Shown piece by piece: positions 12,077 through 22,208 of a DNA stretch of 64,000 bases. Within the stretch, counting starts at the first letter, position 1, and each line of letters starts with the position of its first letter. The stretch is from Micromussa lordhowensis (lineage: Eukaryota; Cnidaria; Anthozoa; Scleractinia; Lobophylliidae). A program made the translations under genes and the position numbers. The notes beneath the pieces are model-generated. The model saw only the letters and a program-made list of their open reading frames with translations. It ran no database searches and was not told where the DNA came from. The DNA is taken from assembly GCA_964020085.1 (NCBI GenBank), contig OZ026600.1:38123919-38187918 (forward strand). Direction: 5' to 3'.

Positions 12077-12326
12077 CTTCTCGACGTTTTTTTACTTTTA
12101 ATCAACAAAAATTCGACACAGAGAGAATTACAAACGTGTATCTCAACCGTCCACAAAACTAAGAAGAAATCAGAAAGGCGAAAACCAAGAGGGAACTGGG
12201 AACCACAAAATAATAAGTCCGCTGGTAGACTGAACTGCGGCACCCGCTACAACACGTGACATTAGGCTGAGCTGTTTACAAGACAATGCCTGGGAATGCT
12301 TCGAAAATTGCTTTAAATGATAGTGT

Positions 12327-12530
12327 AGAAAATAATAAATAAAAGAAGGTTGCCTTATGTTTGTATTGCGTTATTTTATGTCTCTGTGTTCCTGGAGGCG
12401 GTTTAGAGCCATTTAGGCGAGTTTCTCTTTGGGGGAAGGCTCTAAACCGCCTCCAAGAACACAGAGACATCAAAATAACCAATGTAAACATAATCGAAAC
12501 ATAAGGTAAGCCACTTTATTTAATTATTTT
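12327..12530. repeat. Hairpin MITE just upstream of POLR2I
   Basis: ATGTCTCTGTGTTCCTGGAG then GCGGTTTAGAGCC on the left pairs with GGCTCTAAACCGCCTCC then AAGAACACAGAGACAT on the right, with a loop of about 30 bp. Weaker outer pairing (AGAAAATAATAAATAAA against TTTATTTAATTATTTTCT) extends the element. It lies about 250 bp upstream of the POLR2I start codon. Confidence 0.85.
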
Positions 12531-14125
12531 CTACACGTAGCATTTACACGTATCATACATTGTCTTATAAAGGGCTAAAATTGTAACGCAATCGCCAACA
12601 GCATAACGTCATGCCTGTGCCGCTACTGAGGTCCGTTCAAACATCAACATGGGTAAGGTTGTCGCTCATGTGTGCCATGCAGAAAACACATGCGAAAGAA
12701 AAAGCGAGCGAAGCGAGCGCAATGCACGGGGGGTGGGGGTGGGGAGGCGAGCAAAACGAGCCAAACGAAGTTAAGTCACCAGTTTTGCGCGGGTGTCTAG
12801 TTCTCTCCGATTATATCCGCCCGTTCAACAATCGAATAAAATACGAGATAATAGGTAGCTGTGAACTGTCTAGGACGGCCGATAGAAATTGGATGGGTGA
12901 TCAAATTGGCAATTTCCCGACTAACTGCAATGCAAGGCAAGGCAAGGGTGAGATTGGCTTAATTACTACTGCTCGAAGCGTCAGCTTTACAAACTCGGTT
13001 AGGTGGTTAATTTACCTTTATCATGGATCGTGGACAACGACAGTTCAATCAATCAGTTCAAACTCTCCCGGGCATAGACTGTCGCTGTAAGGGGCCTAAG
13101 GAAGTGCTCTGGTGCCTGTTTCAGACGGAAGCAGTTGGAGATGGAAATCATTTTTAGGCTCGGCACTATGCAACCAGAGGGCCTAAATAATGTTTTCCAT
13201 TTCATATAAACGGCGCGCGCGTCTAGTTTCCGCGCGCTTTGTTTCCGTTACTTTCAAATGAAGAAGGGCTATGCCCGAAACGTTTGATATGTTTCACAAT
13301 ATGACACTTGCTATCAGTTATTTTTTATATTTTTTATATTTTTTTCGCTTTAACGTACATTGATATAAGTGTCACGCATCAGGATAACAATTTCTCTCGT
13401 TTTTGTTCATCCTTTACATATTTGTGTTCAATCAATCAGCCTATCATGACACTGGCTGACAAAAAAAAAAACGTGTCGACAAGGAGGCAGTAAAGCTGCC
13501 AAAGGGTACTACAAGGAAATATATTGAGGAGCATCATATCTTGCTCATTATTAACTGGAGAAGAAAGGGTGGAGATTGCATTTAATGAAATATATAGCAA
13601 CAGGGGGAAAGTGAAGATTTTAAGACAAATTAAGGATTAAATTATAATTCACTGATCTGACATATGGCTACCAAAACGATGCTCTCTCGATAGTCCCTTT
13701 CGTGTGATGCATGTACTGTAAAATCCAATTTTATAGCAAATCACCTTACAAATTGTTGTTATTTCATTACAAATTAATTATGCCTCCTTGAGCACCTTGT
13801 TAAGCCTCAACCGAGAGAATTTGCTGTCAGTGTAGGGGCAGCCGAAAGTCACTAAAATTAAAGTGCAAAACCCCCAATTTGTTTTTCACTAACATAAATT
13901 TCCCTATTTCCCTGATCATTTCTGTGAAGAAATTATCGCCATAGCTATTTTTGTTAATTTTCTATGAATTTTTAAAGTACGAGAAAACGGCCTTTCCGTG
14001 TCCCATTACCAAGCATAAAAGGAGAATGGGTCGAGTTAACTCGTTACGTCACAGCGGGAACCGAATGTTTTCCTTGAGAGTCTAAACGTGAACTTGTGAG
14101 TGGAAGTCTGTCTAAACTGCCCGGT
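12531..14125. other. Intergenic, POLR2I to CFAP97D-like gene
   Basis: No gene supported. It contains a G-rich run at 12727-12748 (runs of 6, 5 and 4 G) that could form a quadruplex. There is also a hammerhead-like motif at 13250-13292, listed separately. The 159-residue open frame at 12611-13090 has no recognisable family signature and low-complexity stretches. Confidence 0.4.
13250..13292 (+). ncRNA. Degenerate hammerhead-ribozyme-like motif
   Basis: Reads AUGAAGA, then a 4-bp helix GGGC/GCCC with a 3-base loop, then GAAAC, then GUU. Flanking CAAA/UUUG could form helix I. The canonical core is CUGANGA...GAAA; the first core base is A instead of C, so activity is doubtful. Hammerheads of this compact form are known in Penelope-like retroelements and retrozymes. 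Confidence 0.35.
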
Positions 14126-14207
14126 CGTTGTGTTGTAGGAGGTTGTAGTAATACAGCCCCTTTAAAAAAATGTATTGCTCTTCATAGCATACCTTTGTAT
14201 GTTCCAT
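14126..14207 (+). pseudogene. THAP zinc-finger domain fragment
   Basis: In-frame reading CVVGGCSNTAP followed by IALHSIP, the start of the THAP (C2CH) DNA-binding signature found in P-element transposases and THAP proteins. It breaks off within about 80 bp and runs into LINE-type sequence, so only the first part of the domain remains. Confidence 0.6.
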
Positions 14208-14505
14208 TGCCGCGCACGAGCTATTTAGCTACAGTGGCGCCACCCTTTGGAACAGTCTTCCTCGTGACATAAGACAAGCAGAGTCCCTTGGGTTATTTAA
14301 GTGTTTAATTAAAGAAGTACGTTGAGGCACGGCATTCGTGGAAAGCAGCTCTTTAGTTAGGTTTAGGTTTTACGTATAGTTTTTATAATAGTATCTTATC
14401 CATTTAATGCATGTTGTTACTGATATATTTTAAATGTTTTTTATTATGTATAGCTGATGAATTGTCCGTGGATAAATAAAGATTATCTATCTATCTACCT
14501 TTCTA
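14208..14505 (+). mobile_element. 3' end of a non-LTR retrotransposon (LINE)
   Basis: The frame GATLWNSLPRDIRQAESLG then FKCLIKEV matches the C-terminal end of CR1/L2-like reverse transcriptase proteins (family pattern F-x-G-x-x-x-WN-x-LP). A non-coding tail follows, ending in TAAATAAAGATTATC and a short ATCT microsatellite near 14480-14500. It is a 5'-truncated copy. Confidence 0.7.
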
Positions 14506-14683
14506 CGGAGATACGCGACCAGAGGCCAAGAAACGAAGGAAACGAACTGGCTGATAAAACATGATATAAAAATTCAATAATGTCACATGCAATATCTTTA
14601 TATATTATTTCTCTTCAAGGTTCTTAACACTATCCGTTCTCGCAACAGGCTCCTGGAGGCAAGTCACGCAGTGTACATGATCA

Positions 14684-17123
14684 TTACTTCTTGGATCCCG
14701 CACTATCTGGCGGTGGAGCCAATGCCGGCAGTTTAACAGAACTTTGTTTCGGTTTCGCTGTCGAGCTATCCACCATCCCCGGCTTGCTGATCTGGAAATA
14801 TCAAATAAGAGAATTACATTATTAAAAACAATCTTGCCATGCGCATATTATGCCAGAAGGAAGCGTGCAAAGTAGAGGAAAAATGTATCGGTCTGACGTG
14901 CGTTCATGGTCACTCGGACAGCCTGTTCAGTGTCGAGTCGACTCAGTTCTACTCAATTGCTATTGATTAGTGGCTCAGTCTAACAGAGGAGAATTTGGGT
15001 TCCAAGAGTGAATGTATAAACTGGCTTGTTCATATATATTGCCAACATTCACGAGTTTTCATCTGGCACTTACTAGTGACTTATCTATTACTAATTTACT
15101 TTATTCCAAGCTATTGAGTGATTTATTCCGCTTGCCTATTTATTGTTGTTTTTCCTTGTTTTGTCTCCTTATTGCCCTCCCCGTTTTAAGCTTTACTGCC
15201 ACCCAACTTCTTTATATAAATATTATTTAACTTCATTCAGCTCGATTATTGTGGGTTTCAGTTATCTTTTTTATTTGTAACTAAGAATTGATTTTTCTAT
15301 CTTAGTAATAATGTGTGCGTTGTAGCCAGCAGTGCAGGCGTTTTGGAGCTCGCGATCGTAAATTCGCCGCCATATTGGAATTCGCTTCTCATTCTAACTG
15401 CCACTCCCTAGGACGCGTTTTCGTCTCTCCCCAAGCCTCTTCGGAGTTTGAATCCAAGACGGCGCTCTCTTGATCAAAATGCGCTCGCTCGCGACCTCGC
15501 TCGCCAAAATACACCTGCATTGCAGGCTATGCGTCGAAGTGTATTGTTCCTGTAAGGTCCACGTGTCGTCCATCACCGAAGTTTCCATCTTTCTTACCTT
15601 TCTCTTTGTTTGATGGCTGTTTGCTACCGGAAATGATTTTTTCTTCGATGTCATGATATCGACGATTCTTTGTAGCAACTTGTTATTTTGTTTGTCAATT
15701 ACAGCCTGGCGCTGCTCCTCGGCCTGTTTATCAAAACAAAGCTGATTAGTATTCAGTTACAAAAGGAAAGCTCAGAAATTGAAACGCAGAGTTATCAAAT
15801 ACGTAATCCGCTATAGACAACATTTCCACGATGACGATGATGATAATGATGATAATTAAGTAAAAATATAATTAAATATAATTTAGTCAAAATATTTAAT
15901 GGCCAATCAGAATCCTTAATGGCATCTTTTAGCTATTCTAGTTGAATGTCACATTGTTTTGTCACGGTTGGTTCATGAATACCGCTATGTCATTATAACA
16001 TCATAGATTTCAATTGTTAAACTTCAATGTGGAACAAGCCGCAGCTAGACACTCCTCCTAGCCTGCTGTCCGTATATTTGTGTCTCTACATTGGTTCGTC
16101 GTTCTTTGAATCACTTTCATTGGTTTTTACAGTTCATCAACATAATTTTGTCAATCTGCGTGTAAACGACATGATCCAGATTAATTAACAAAATCGAGTA
16201 AACTGTTTAAAAATAAAGCAAAACGAAAAGCAATAAAATACTTATAAACCTAAGTTGGATCGCTACGTTGCGTTACGTTATTTTACGTTACGTTGTGTTA
16301 CAATTTTCTCGATCATGCTCATCTTTACACCACTTACCATAATCCGTCTGAACCTCATTTGTAATTGAGCCTCTTCGTCATTATACTGTAATGTGCTTTC
16401 TTGCTTTAAATTGGATTGTGTTTCTCTGAGCTGTGAAATGAAGAACAGAGAAGGTGATGAAAACATAGTGAAACTTATAATTTACTATTCGTATGAAACG
16501 AATTAGGCATGATGGACAACACATATGTGTTGGAACCTATGTGCTTTTGTTCTCATATGCGCAAAACGTAATAAGAATGATAATCCCGATAATCCAGAAG
16601 TGTGAAAAGCTCAGTTTTACAGAAGCTGCTAAAAATTAAGAGAGTGGTGGCACAATCACAAGTAGCACAGCTTGAGGCAGCTTGAAACATAACTTGTAAA
16701 CAGTTTTCAAGGGAGTTGCACTTAAGATAGGGTGTTTTAAAAATATCCAAGACATATTGGAAATCGGAACTGCATCAGCAAAGTAAACAAACCGAAGCAT
16801 TAGAGCTCCAAAAGGTATGGATGAAATTAGAGACAAACACTGGATTTGCACATATTCACTACATAGTATTATACTAATTTCCTTTCAAAACAAACTCGAG
16901 GTCTGCTAATTAACTATTCAACACTGAGTGCTTAGCAATCGACAAATACTTTCACATCGACAAATACTTTCGTAAGAAGAAAGCAAAATCTGTCCGGACT
17001 GTCATCAAAAGAATTGCTCAACAAAGCAAAAAGAAAAGCTGATTTGCGACTTACTCTTCGACGATGTTTTTCGTAATCTATCTGCTGCCATTTCTTCTCC
17101 AGTATGTTCCCTGATTGCGCCAT
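14684..17123 (-). CDS. CFAP97D-like protein (complete, four exons, 131 residues)
   Basis: Small protein of the CFAP97 domain family; CFAP97D members are sperm-flagellum/cilium proteins in other animals. Exons: 17123-17055 (MAQSGNILEKKWQQIDYEKH then RRR), 16430-16338 (LQYNDEEAQLQMRFRRIM at the end), 15723-15598 (AEEQRQAVIDKQNNKLLQRI then VDIM) and 14791-14684 (ending SAGSKK stop). All junctions are phase 0 with GTAAG-type donors. The family pattern visible is KKW-x(4)-YEKHRRR, an E/Q-rich helix, then EEQRQAVID-x-QN-x-LLQRI. Length fits CFAP97D-type proteins. The C-terminal exon is Pro/Ser/Lys-rich and not conserved. It is transcribed divergently from the CFAP97-annexin gene 5 kb away. Confidence 0.85.
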
Positions 17124-20100
17124 TCTCTCCGAAACACGTCCTTTTAAAACTGAACTTCAGATTAAAATGCCTCTTGGAATATTCCACCGTAGAAAACTGA
17201 CGTTTCGGAGTCCCAGAGGGGGTTAATCAGTTCTCTCGCCTCTCTCGATGAAACATTCACAGAAATACCTTACAATTAACTAGAATACCACAGTATTGTA
17301 AACCTATTCCTGCTAATGTTCTAATAAATCCCAGCACAAACGCGGTAAAGTTTAATCCAACTTATCTACTATTTCTTTAGTAACCAGAGTATTTCATAAC
17401 ACACATTGTCATGCAAATTGTAGAACTTATGATGCGCTTGTCACAAAACTAAATAAACGCCAGACAGAAAATTGTCAGTAAGATTTAACAGATTGAGGCT
17501 TTCATAATGAATCAGTTGATCACTTAACTCACTCCGACACGAGCACAAACACGCTTTAATTTGTTGTCTGTAAGAGTTGGGTTTTCGTGCGTGAAAAGTA
17601 TGATGGCATCTACTTCTGAGAACAAACTGGCTGAAGAGAAATCATAAAAGATTATAAGGCGACAGCTGACGAGAGTGAGAAAACCATCAGCTGCAGATTT
17701 TTGTTGATGTATTTGCCAAATTAAACAAAAAAAGAGTCAAAAGGGTGTAGAATGCGGAATTGGCAGTGTGCGGATCATGGCGGACGGTGTAGCTTAATTC
17801 GCTCACCAATTAGTTCAGAAAAATTCATTTGAAAGTTGTCAACGAATCTTTTATCGACTTCAAAATCTGAGAAGACTAATGCTTTCATCCTAAGAGATAA
17901 GCTAGATGGAGACTACGAACAGTCAGTTTGTGTTCCTGAAATTCGCTCCGCGCGAATGGAAGAGGGGCAAACGAGAAGGGAATGAGGCACCGCTCGATCG
18001 TTTCCCTTTCACAAGTAGCCTTTTGCTTCGCACTGTCGTGTTTTCACACCGCACACTGCCAAAATAAAAAGACTACTCGCAGTTGAATCCAGATAACAAG
18101 CGTTTTAAACGCATTCTATATCATCAAAGGACGCTTATCACTAAAGATTCACGTTCATTTTCGTGAGATTGTTGTAAAATGTTCACCCAAAATGCCGCGC
18201 ACTCAAATGAAAGATACTAGTGCGAGTCGTATTTTTACTGATTCGATCCGAAGCGATAAAATTGAGCATCCGCTCGGAACATGATAGTTAAGAAATAAAT
18301 CATCAAAAACAAAAACATTTAAATTAACGCTAGCGTTCATTCATTGATTCTCTTCTATAACAAAACCATTATTTCTCAGAAAGACTGACACTTCCGTGAA
18401 CAAAATATATTAAAGCAATCACAAGATCATGTTATACCGTTGTTTGTCGAATCTCATCTTGTTTGTGTTACATTGTGCCGGCAATAACCCTAGCAAACTA
18501 CCAAACGACAAATAAGATAAGATTATTAGATAATGCTAAGTATTGCAGGACAGCTGTAGGCGATAATCTTCATCTGTTGTTAGTTGTTGTTGCTATAAGC
18601 AAAATAATCCAAAGAAAACCCAGTTGAAATTCTAAAGCTAATTTTTAGTCTGTTGAACTCGAAGATTTGTGCTATGGTCATAATATATCAAGCTTTTTTT
18701 GGCAAAATTCGTGAGTCTATGCGAACAATTATTATCACGAACAGCGCGTTTTTGGCAGTATGATATTCAATTTTTATTTGTTTAGTTTTGTCAGCGTCAA
18801 GTTAATAAAAAATGTGTCAGAATAATCAAACGTTATTTCCATGGCAATATTGAAAACTTGTTCTGCACTGTACGTGATAAGTGGATTCGAACTCAATGCT
18901 GTTAATCTATGAAATTCATTTCAAAGCGTCTCCGAATCTCTGATCAAGTTACAAATCCAAGACCGATAATGCTGCTATCTGAGAGATCAGCTAGATCAGG
19001 CAGATGAACTAAACCTCACATTCTACCTTGATCAAAGGACGCTAATCCGCTAAGGTACGGCTCAATCTCATGAATTTGTCAACATGTTCATTATGTGAAA
19101 ATTTCGCTATGATGGCTGGCACCCAAAGACACCAGCGCGAATCGAATTTTAACACGGGCTGATTCCGAAGCGAAAAGTTTAATCACCTGGTCATGCCGAA
19201 GCGATGTTTTGTTTTACCAAGAAGGCCGGCTGAAAAACAAAACATATGCTAACATACAGGCCACGCGAATCTTGACCACGTATGGTTGTTGTTTTCGCTT
19301 TAACAGCAAAATAAACCCCACGAAATCGCGAATTGCCGCCCGAAAAACACGACATCGCGGAATCCATTAGAGCGTTGGCTGTTTCGTTCCAGAGCGACAT
19401 TTTAGTCAGTAGACTCGACATATTTGAACCCGCGAATTTGTCAGTCGTATAATTATACAATGCTGCTCGCTTCCCATACTACGAACAAGGCAACGAAAAG
19501 TCCTACAAAAGAAAACCTTTCCAGTAATAAACCGACTGACTGTCAGTAAAGCTATACCGAAAACGATTTGCGTGAGCAGTATTCAAAGTTAGCCATTTCT
19601 TGGGAGAAAATATACGACGAAAGTAAAGGCTACAAACTGTCATTATTAAATGCGGAGAATAAAAATGATTGTCCGGCGCATCTCATCATCAGACGCAAGG
19701 AAGTAACTGATGTCAGACCAAAATGTTGATCATGTGCTTGATGTCGCTGTATTTCTCATGACAATGTATAAGCAATACACTATAGTTTAAAACCAACACT
19801 GCTCTTTACAGCCCTCTTGTAGTATTATTAGCAGAGCTGATATAAGACTGAGATGCTTGATTGCTTTATTTGTCTGTGTACTGTTTGTGGGTTTAACAAT
19901 CCGGCGTTCTTTACATGAGTGAAATTGCACACACTGTCAGACAGTAACTAAAGGCCTTAGCCGGAGAGTCTTAAAAACCCTAGAATTGCGACTACAGATC
20001 AGAGTGACCAAATAGTAGACGTAAAGTTATGTTTTATGAAAAATAAAAAAAAAACAGAAAGTTTATATTTTAACGAATTTATAAATTCCGGCCGTCGAGG

Positions 20101-21529
20101 TCTCAAGTAAAATGTAAAGTTGTGCGTAGTCGTCATAAAGGTGTTGAGGGAAACCATAACTTAAAATGAGGGGGTGGGGGAGGGGGAGGTTATGCAAGTC
20201 ATCAACACGTGCTCCAAAAGCCTACCTCGATTGTGCTCGTAAAATATTGGAAAGTTGCCCACTGGAGCAAAATTTGCTGAAAAAAATTGTCAAAAATCAA
20301 AAAGGTTGCTACCAAAATTCCAAAAGTTGCTACTTAAACTTGTTGATATTTTTATGTAAACGTTAATTAACAGCTTTATTTTTCGTATTTCAAAACAAAT
20401 CCAAATATCGGTCAAGAAAAATAGCTTGAAACTTAACTTGAAAGAGTTGCTCGCAAATATGGGCGAAATTTAAGGATACTCTTAAGTCTGACAGACCAAA
20501 ACACGATATGAGGGAACTTCAAACTCAGTGAGACTTCAAAAGGTTGATAAGCCCTCAAGAAATTCGTATAAATTGAAGTTTTCTACGAAATCGTTGGCTT
20601 TCTTGTGCTTGATCTGTGCCATCTAAACCAATATTTTGTTTAAAAGTTGCTCAGAAAGACGAGAATGAGTTGCTGCAAATTCACACCAAAACTGAAGTTC
20701 CTCAAAAGTTACCGAACACAATCGGGACAGGCCTATCAGCTTCTCCATGACATACGGGCAGGCACAATGTCTCTGCACTATACACCCCTGCTACATTTAT
20801 TAGCTGTGCTCTACAAATGGGTCATATTAACTAGTTAGGAATACGGAACAATTCGTCTCAGTAGTATAATATTAATGTGCGTCCAGGTAAATACCAGATG
20901 CATACTCGTTTGTTGACAAGTAAGCCTGCAGTATTTTGAGAGAGACTGGACTCTACAACAACTCCCTTTCTGCCAAAGAAGAGGTAACTTCAAGATGCTA
21001 TTTCAGTTGGTAGGTACCGACCTAACTGTCGATCAAAATTGATTAAAGCCGAATAACAAACATTTTTCCATTGTTTCTATCGGTTATAGAAACGCGAGTG
21101 GACGTACGTTCAGGAGAACGAGAAATGCTGTGAGAACACACGTCGCCGATGATTTTGTGCATTTTGGAGAAAGCGAGCCATGATTGACTAACATCAGTTT
21201 CGTATTTCTATATGGAACTGAACGCTGCTTTTATAAAGTATATCTAGCTTGAGCAAGTTTTAGACCGATTGCGATAAACGCAGATGGGAAGGTAAAATTC
21301 AAATTCATTTTCATTAACTAGGCATCGTCCATAGTGTTGCTGTAGCCCCGCGTTGAATACGGTTCCTTGTGAGCTTTCTAAAGACGTACGGCTGGAGATG
21401 GATCAAGAAGCTTCTAAACAGCATTACTGTCGAGGGCTTCAAGTCAACCTCGTTCCCAGAGCCGTTTCCCTGGCTTGGGGGCGAGGTTAGGCTTCAAGTC
21501 ATAACAAAAGTGGTGTTACCTTCGTCTTT
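17124..21529. other. Intergenic region between two divergent CFAP97-family genes
   Basis: Contains the promoters of both genes by position, but I recognise no defined promoter element. No coding exon is supported. Diverged duplicate segments are seen near 18120-18260 and 19030-19185. A G-rich run at 20166-20188 has quadruplex potential. Confidence 0.5.
18120..19185. repeat. Diverged direct repeat pair
   Basis: The segment near 18120-18260 (TCAAAGGACGCTTATC, then a long AT-rich part, then GATTCGATCCGAAGCGA) is paralleled near 19030-19185 (TCAAAGGACGCTAATC ... GCTGATTCCGAAGCGA). Intervening motifs such as CACCCAAA and GCGAATCG/GCGAGTCG occur in the same order. The match is weak but ordered. 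Confidence 0.45.
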
Positions 21530-21584
21530 ATTTAAACCAGGAGCCCATGACCATGGGCTCCTGTTTAAACTAAATTCCTTAATT

Positions 21585-22021
21585 CGCTACTTGCACATAC
21601 CCATAATCCTTTGCGTTTTGGGGGTAAACCAGTAGAAGAAATGTATGGTATCATGACAAATTAGTTCGGTGAGCTCGCAAAACCAGCTACTAATGCTTAA
21701 AAATGCATCAGAATTTACCAAAATCATGATAGGAGAAATTTGTACTAGTTTATAGCTAAATGTAGAGAATTTTGTTTGTTTGTCCATACATCGTCTTGTA
21801 ATTTACAGACGATGTATGGACAAAAAAAAAATTTCTCGACATTTAGTTATAAACTAGTACAAATTTCTCCTATCATGATTTTGGTAAATTCTGGTGCATT
21901 TTTAAGCATTAGTAGCTGGTTTTGCGAGCTCACCGAACTAATTTTTGTCATGATACCATACATTTCTTCTACTGGTTACCCCCCAAAAACGCAAGGGATT
22001 ATGGGTCATGTGCAAGTAGCG
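21585..22021. repeat. 437-bp near-perfect palindrome immediately upstream of first exon 1a
   Basis: The outer ends are CGCTACTTGCACAT on the left and ATGTGCAAGTAGCG on the right. The arms (about 205 bp each) match nearly base for base, through CCATACATCGTCTTGTAA at the centre near 21800. A smaller palindrome (AGGAGCCCATGACCATGGGC) sits at 21538-21562. It ends 86 bp before the exon 1a start codon. Confidence 0.9.
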
Positions 22022-22106
22022 TCATTTCTGTCTGATATCAGTGTTTTAACATTTTGTCTCGCATTTGTGCCATTCCACTGCAGGAAGGTGTGAGAAGCTC
22101 CCCACA

Positions 22107-22208
22107 ATGACGTCACTGCATTCTTACAGGAATGGTGGATTTCCACCAGCCAATAAATTATTGAATAAGATATGGCATCATGAGGACTATAAGAGGCACA
22201 AGAAAAAG
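22107..22208 (+). CDS. Alternative first exon 1a of the CFAP97-annexin gene
   Basis: 34 codons: [17 protein letters not shown] then [17 protein letters not shown], ending phase 0 at donor GTAAAG. NK-x-L-x(3)-W-x(5)-Y-x-x-HKKK matches the start of CFAP97D-type proteins, including the neighbouring gene's KKWQQIDYEKHRRR. It fits the family better than exons 1b and 1c and is my preferred default start. It would splice to exon 2 at 25105. Confidence 0.75.

Noticed and set aside
12611..13090. 159-codon open frame on the plus strand
   Set aside because: No recognisable domain, Gly-rich low-complexity part from a G-run, and no splice or start context supporting a gene.
17195..17225. Hammerhead-like GAAACGUCAG on the minus strand near the CFAP97D-like start
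   Set aside because: The CUGANGA half is absent; only the GAAAC side resembles the motif.
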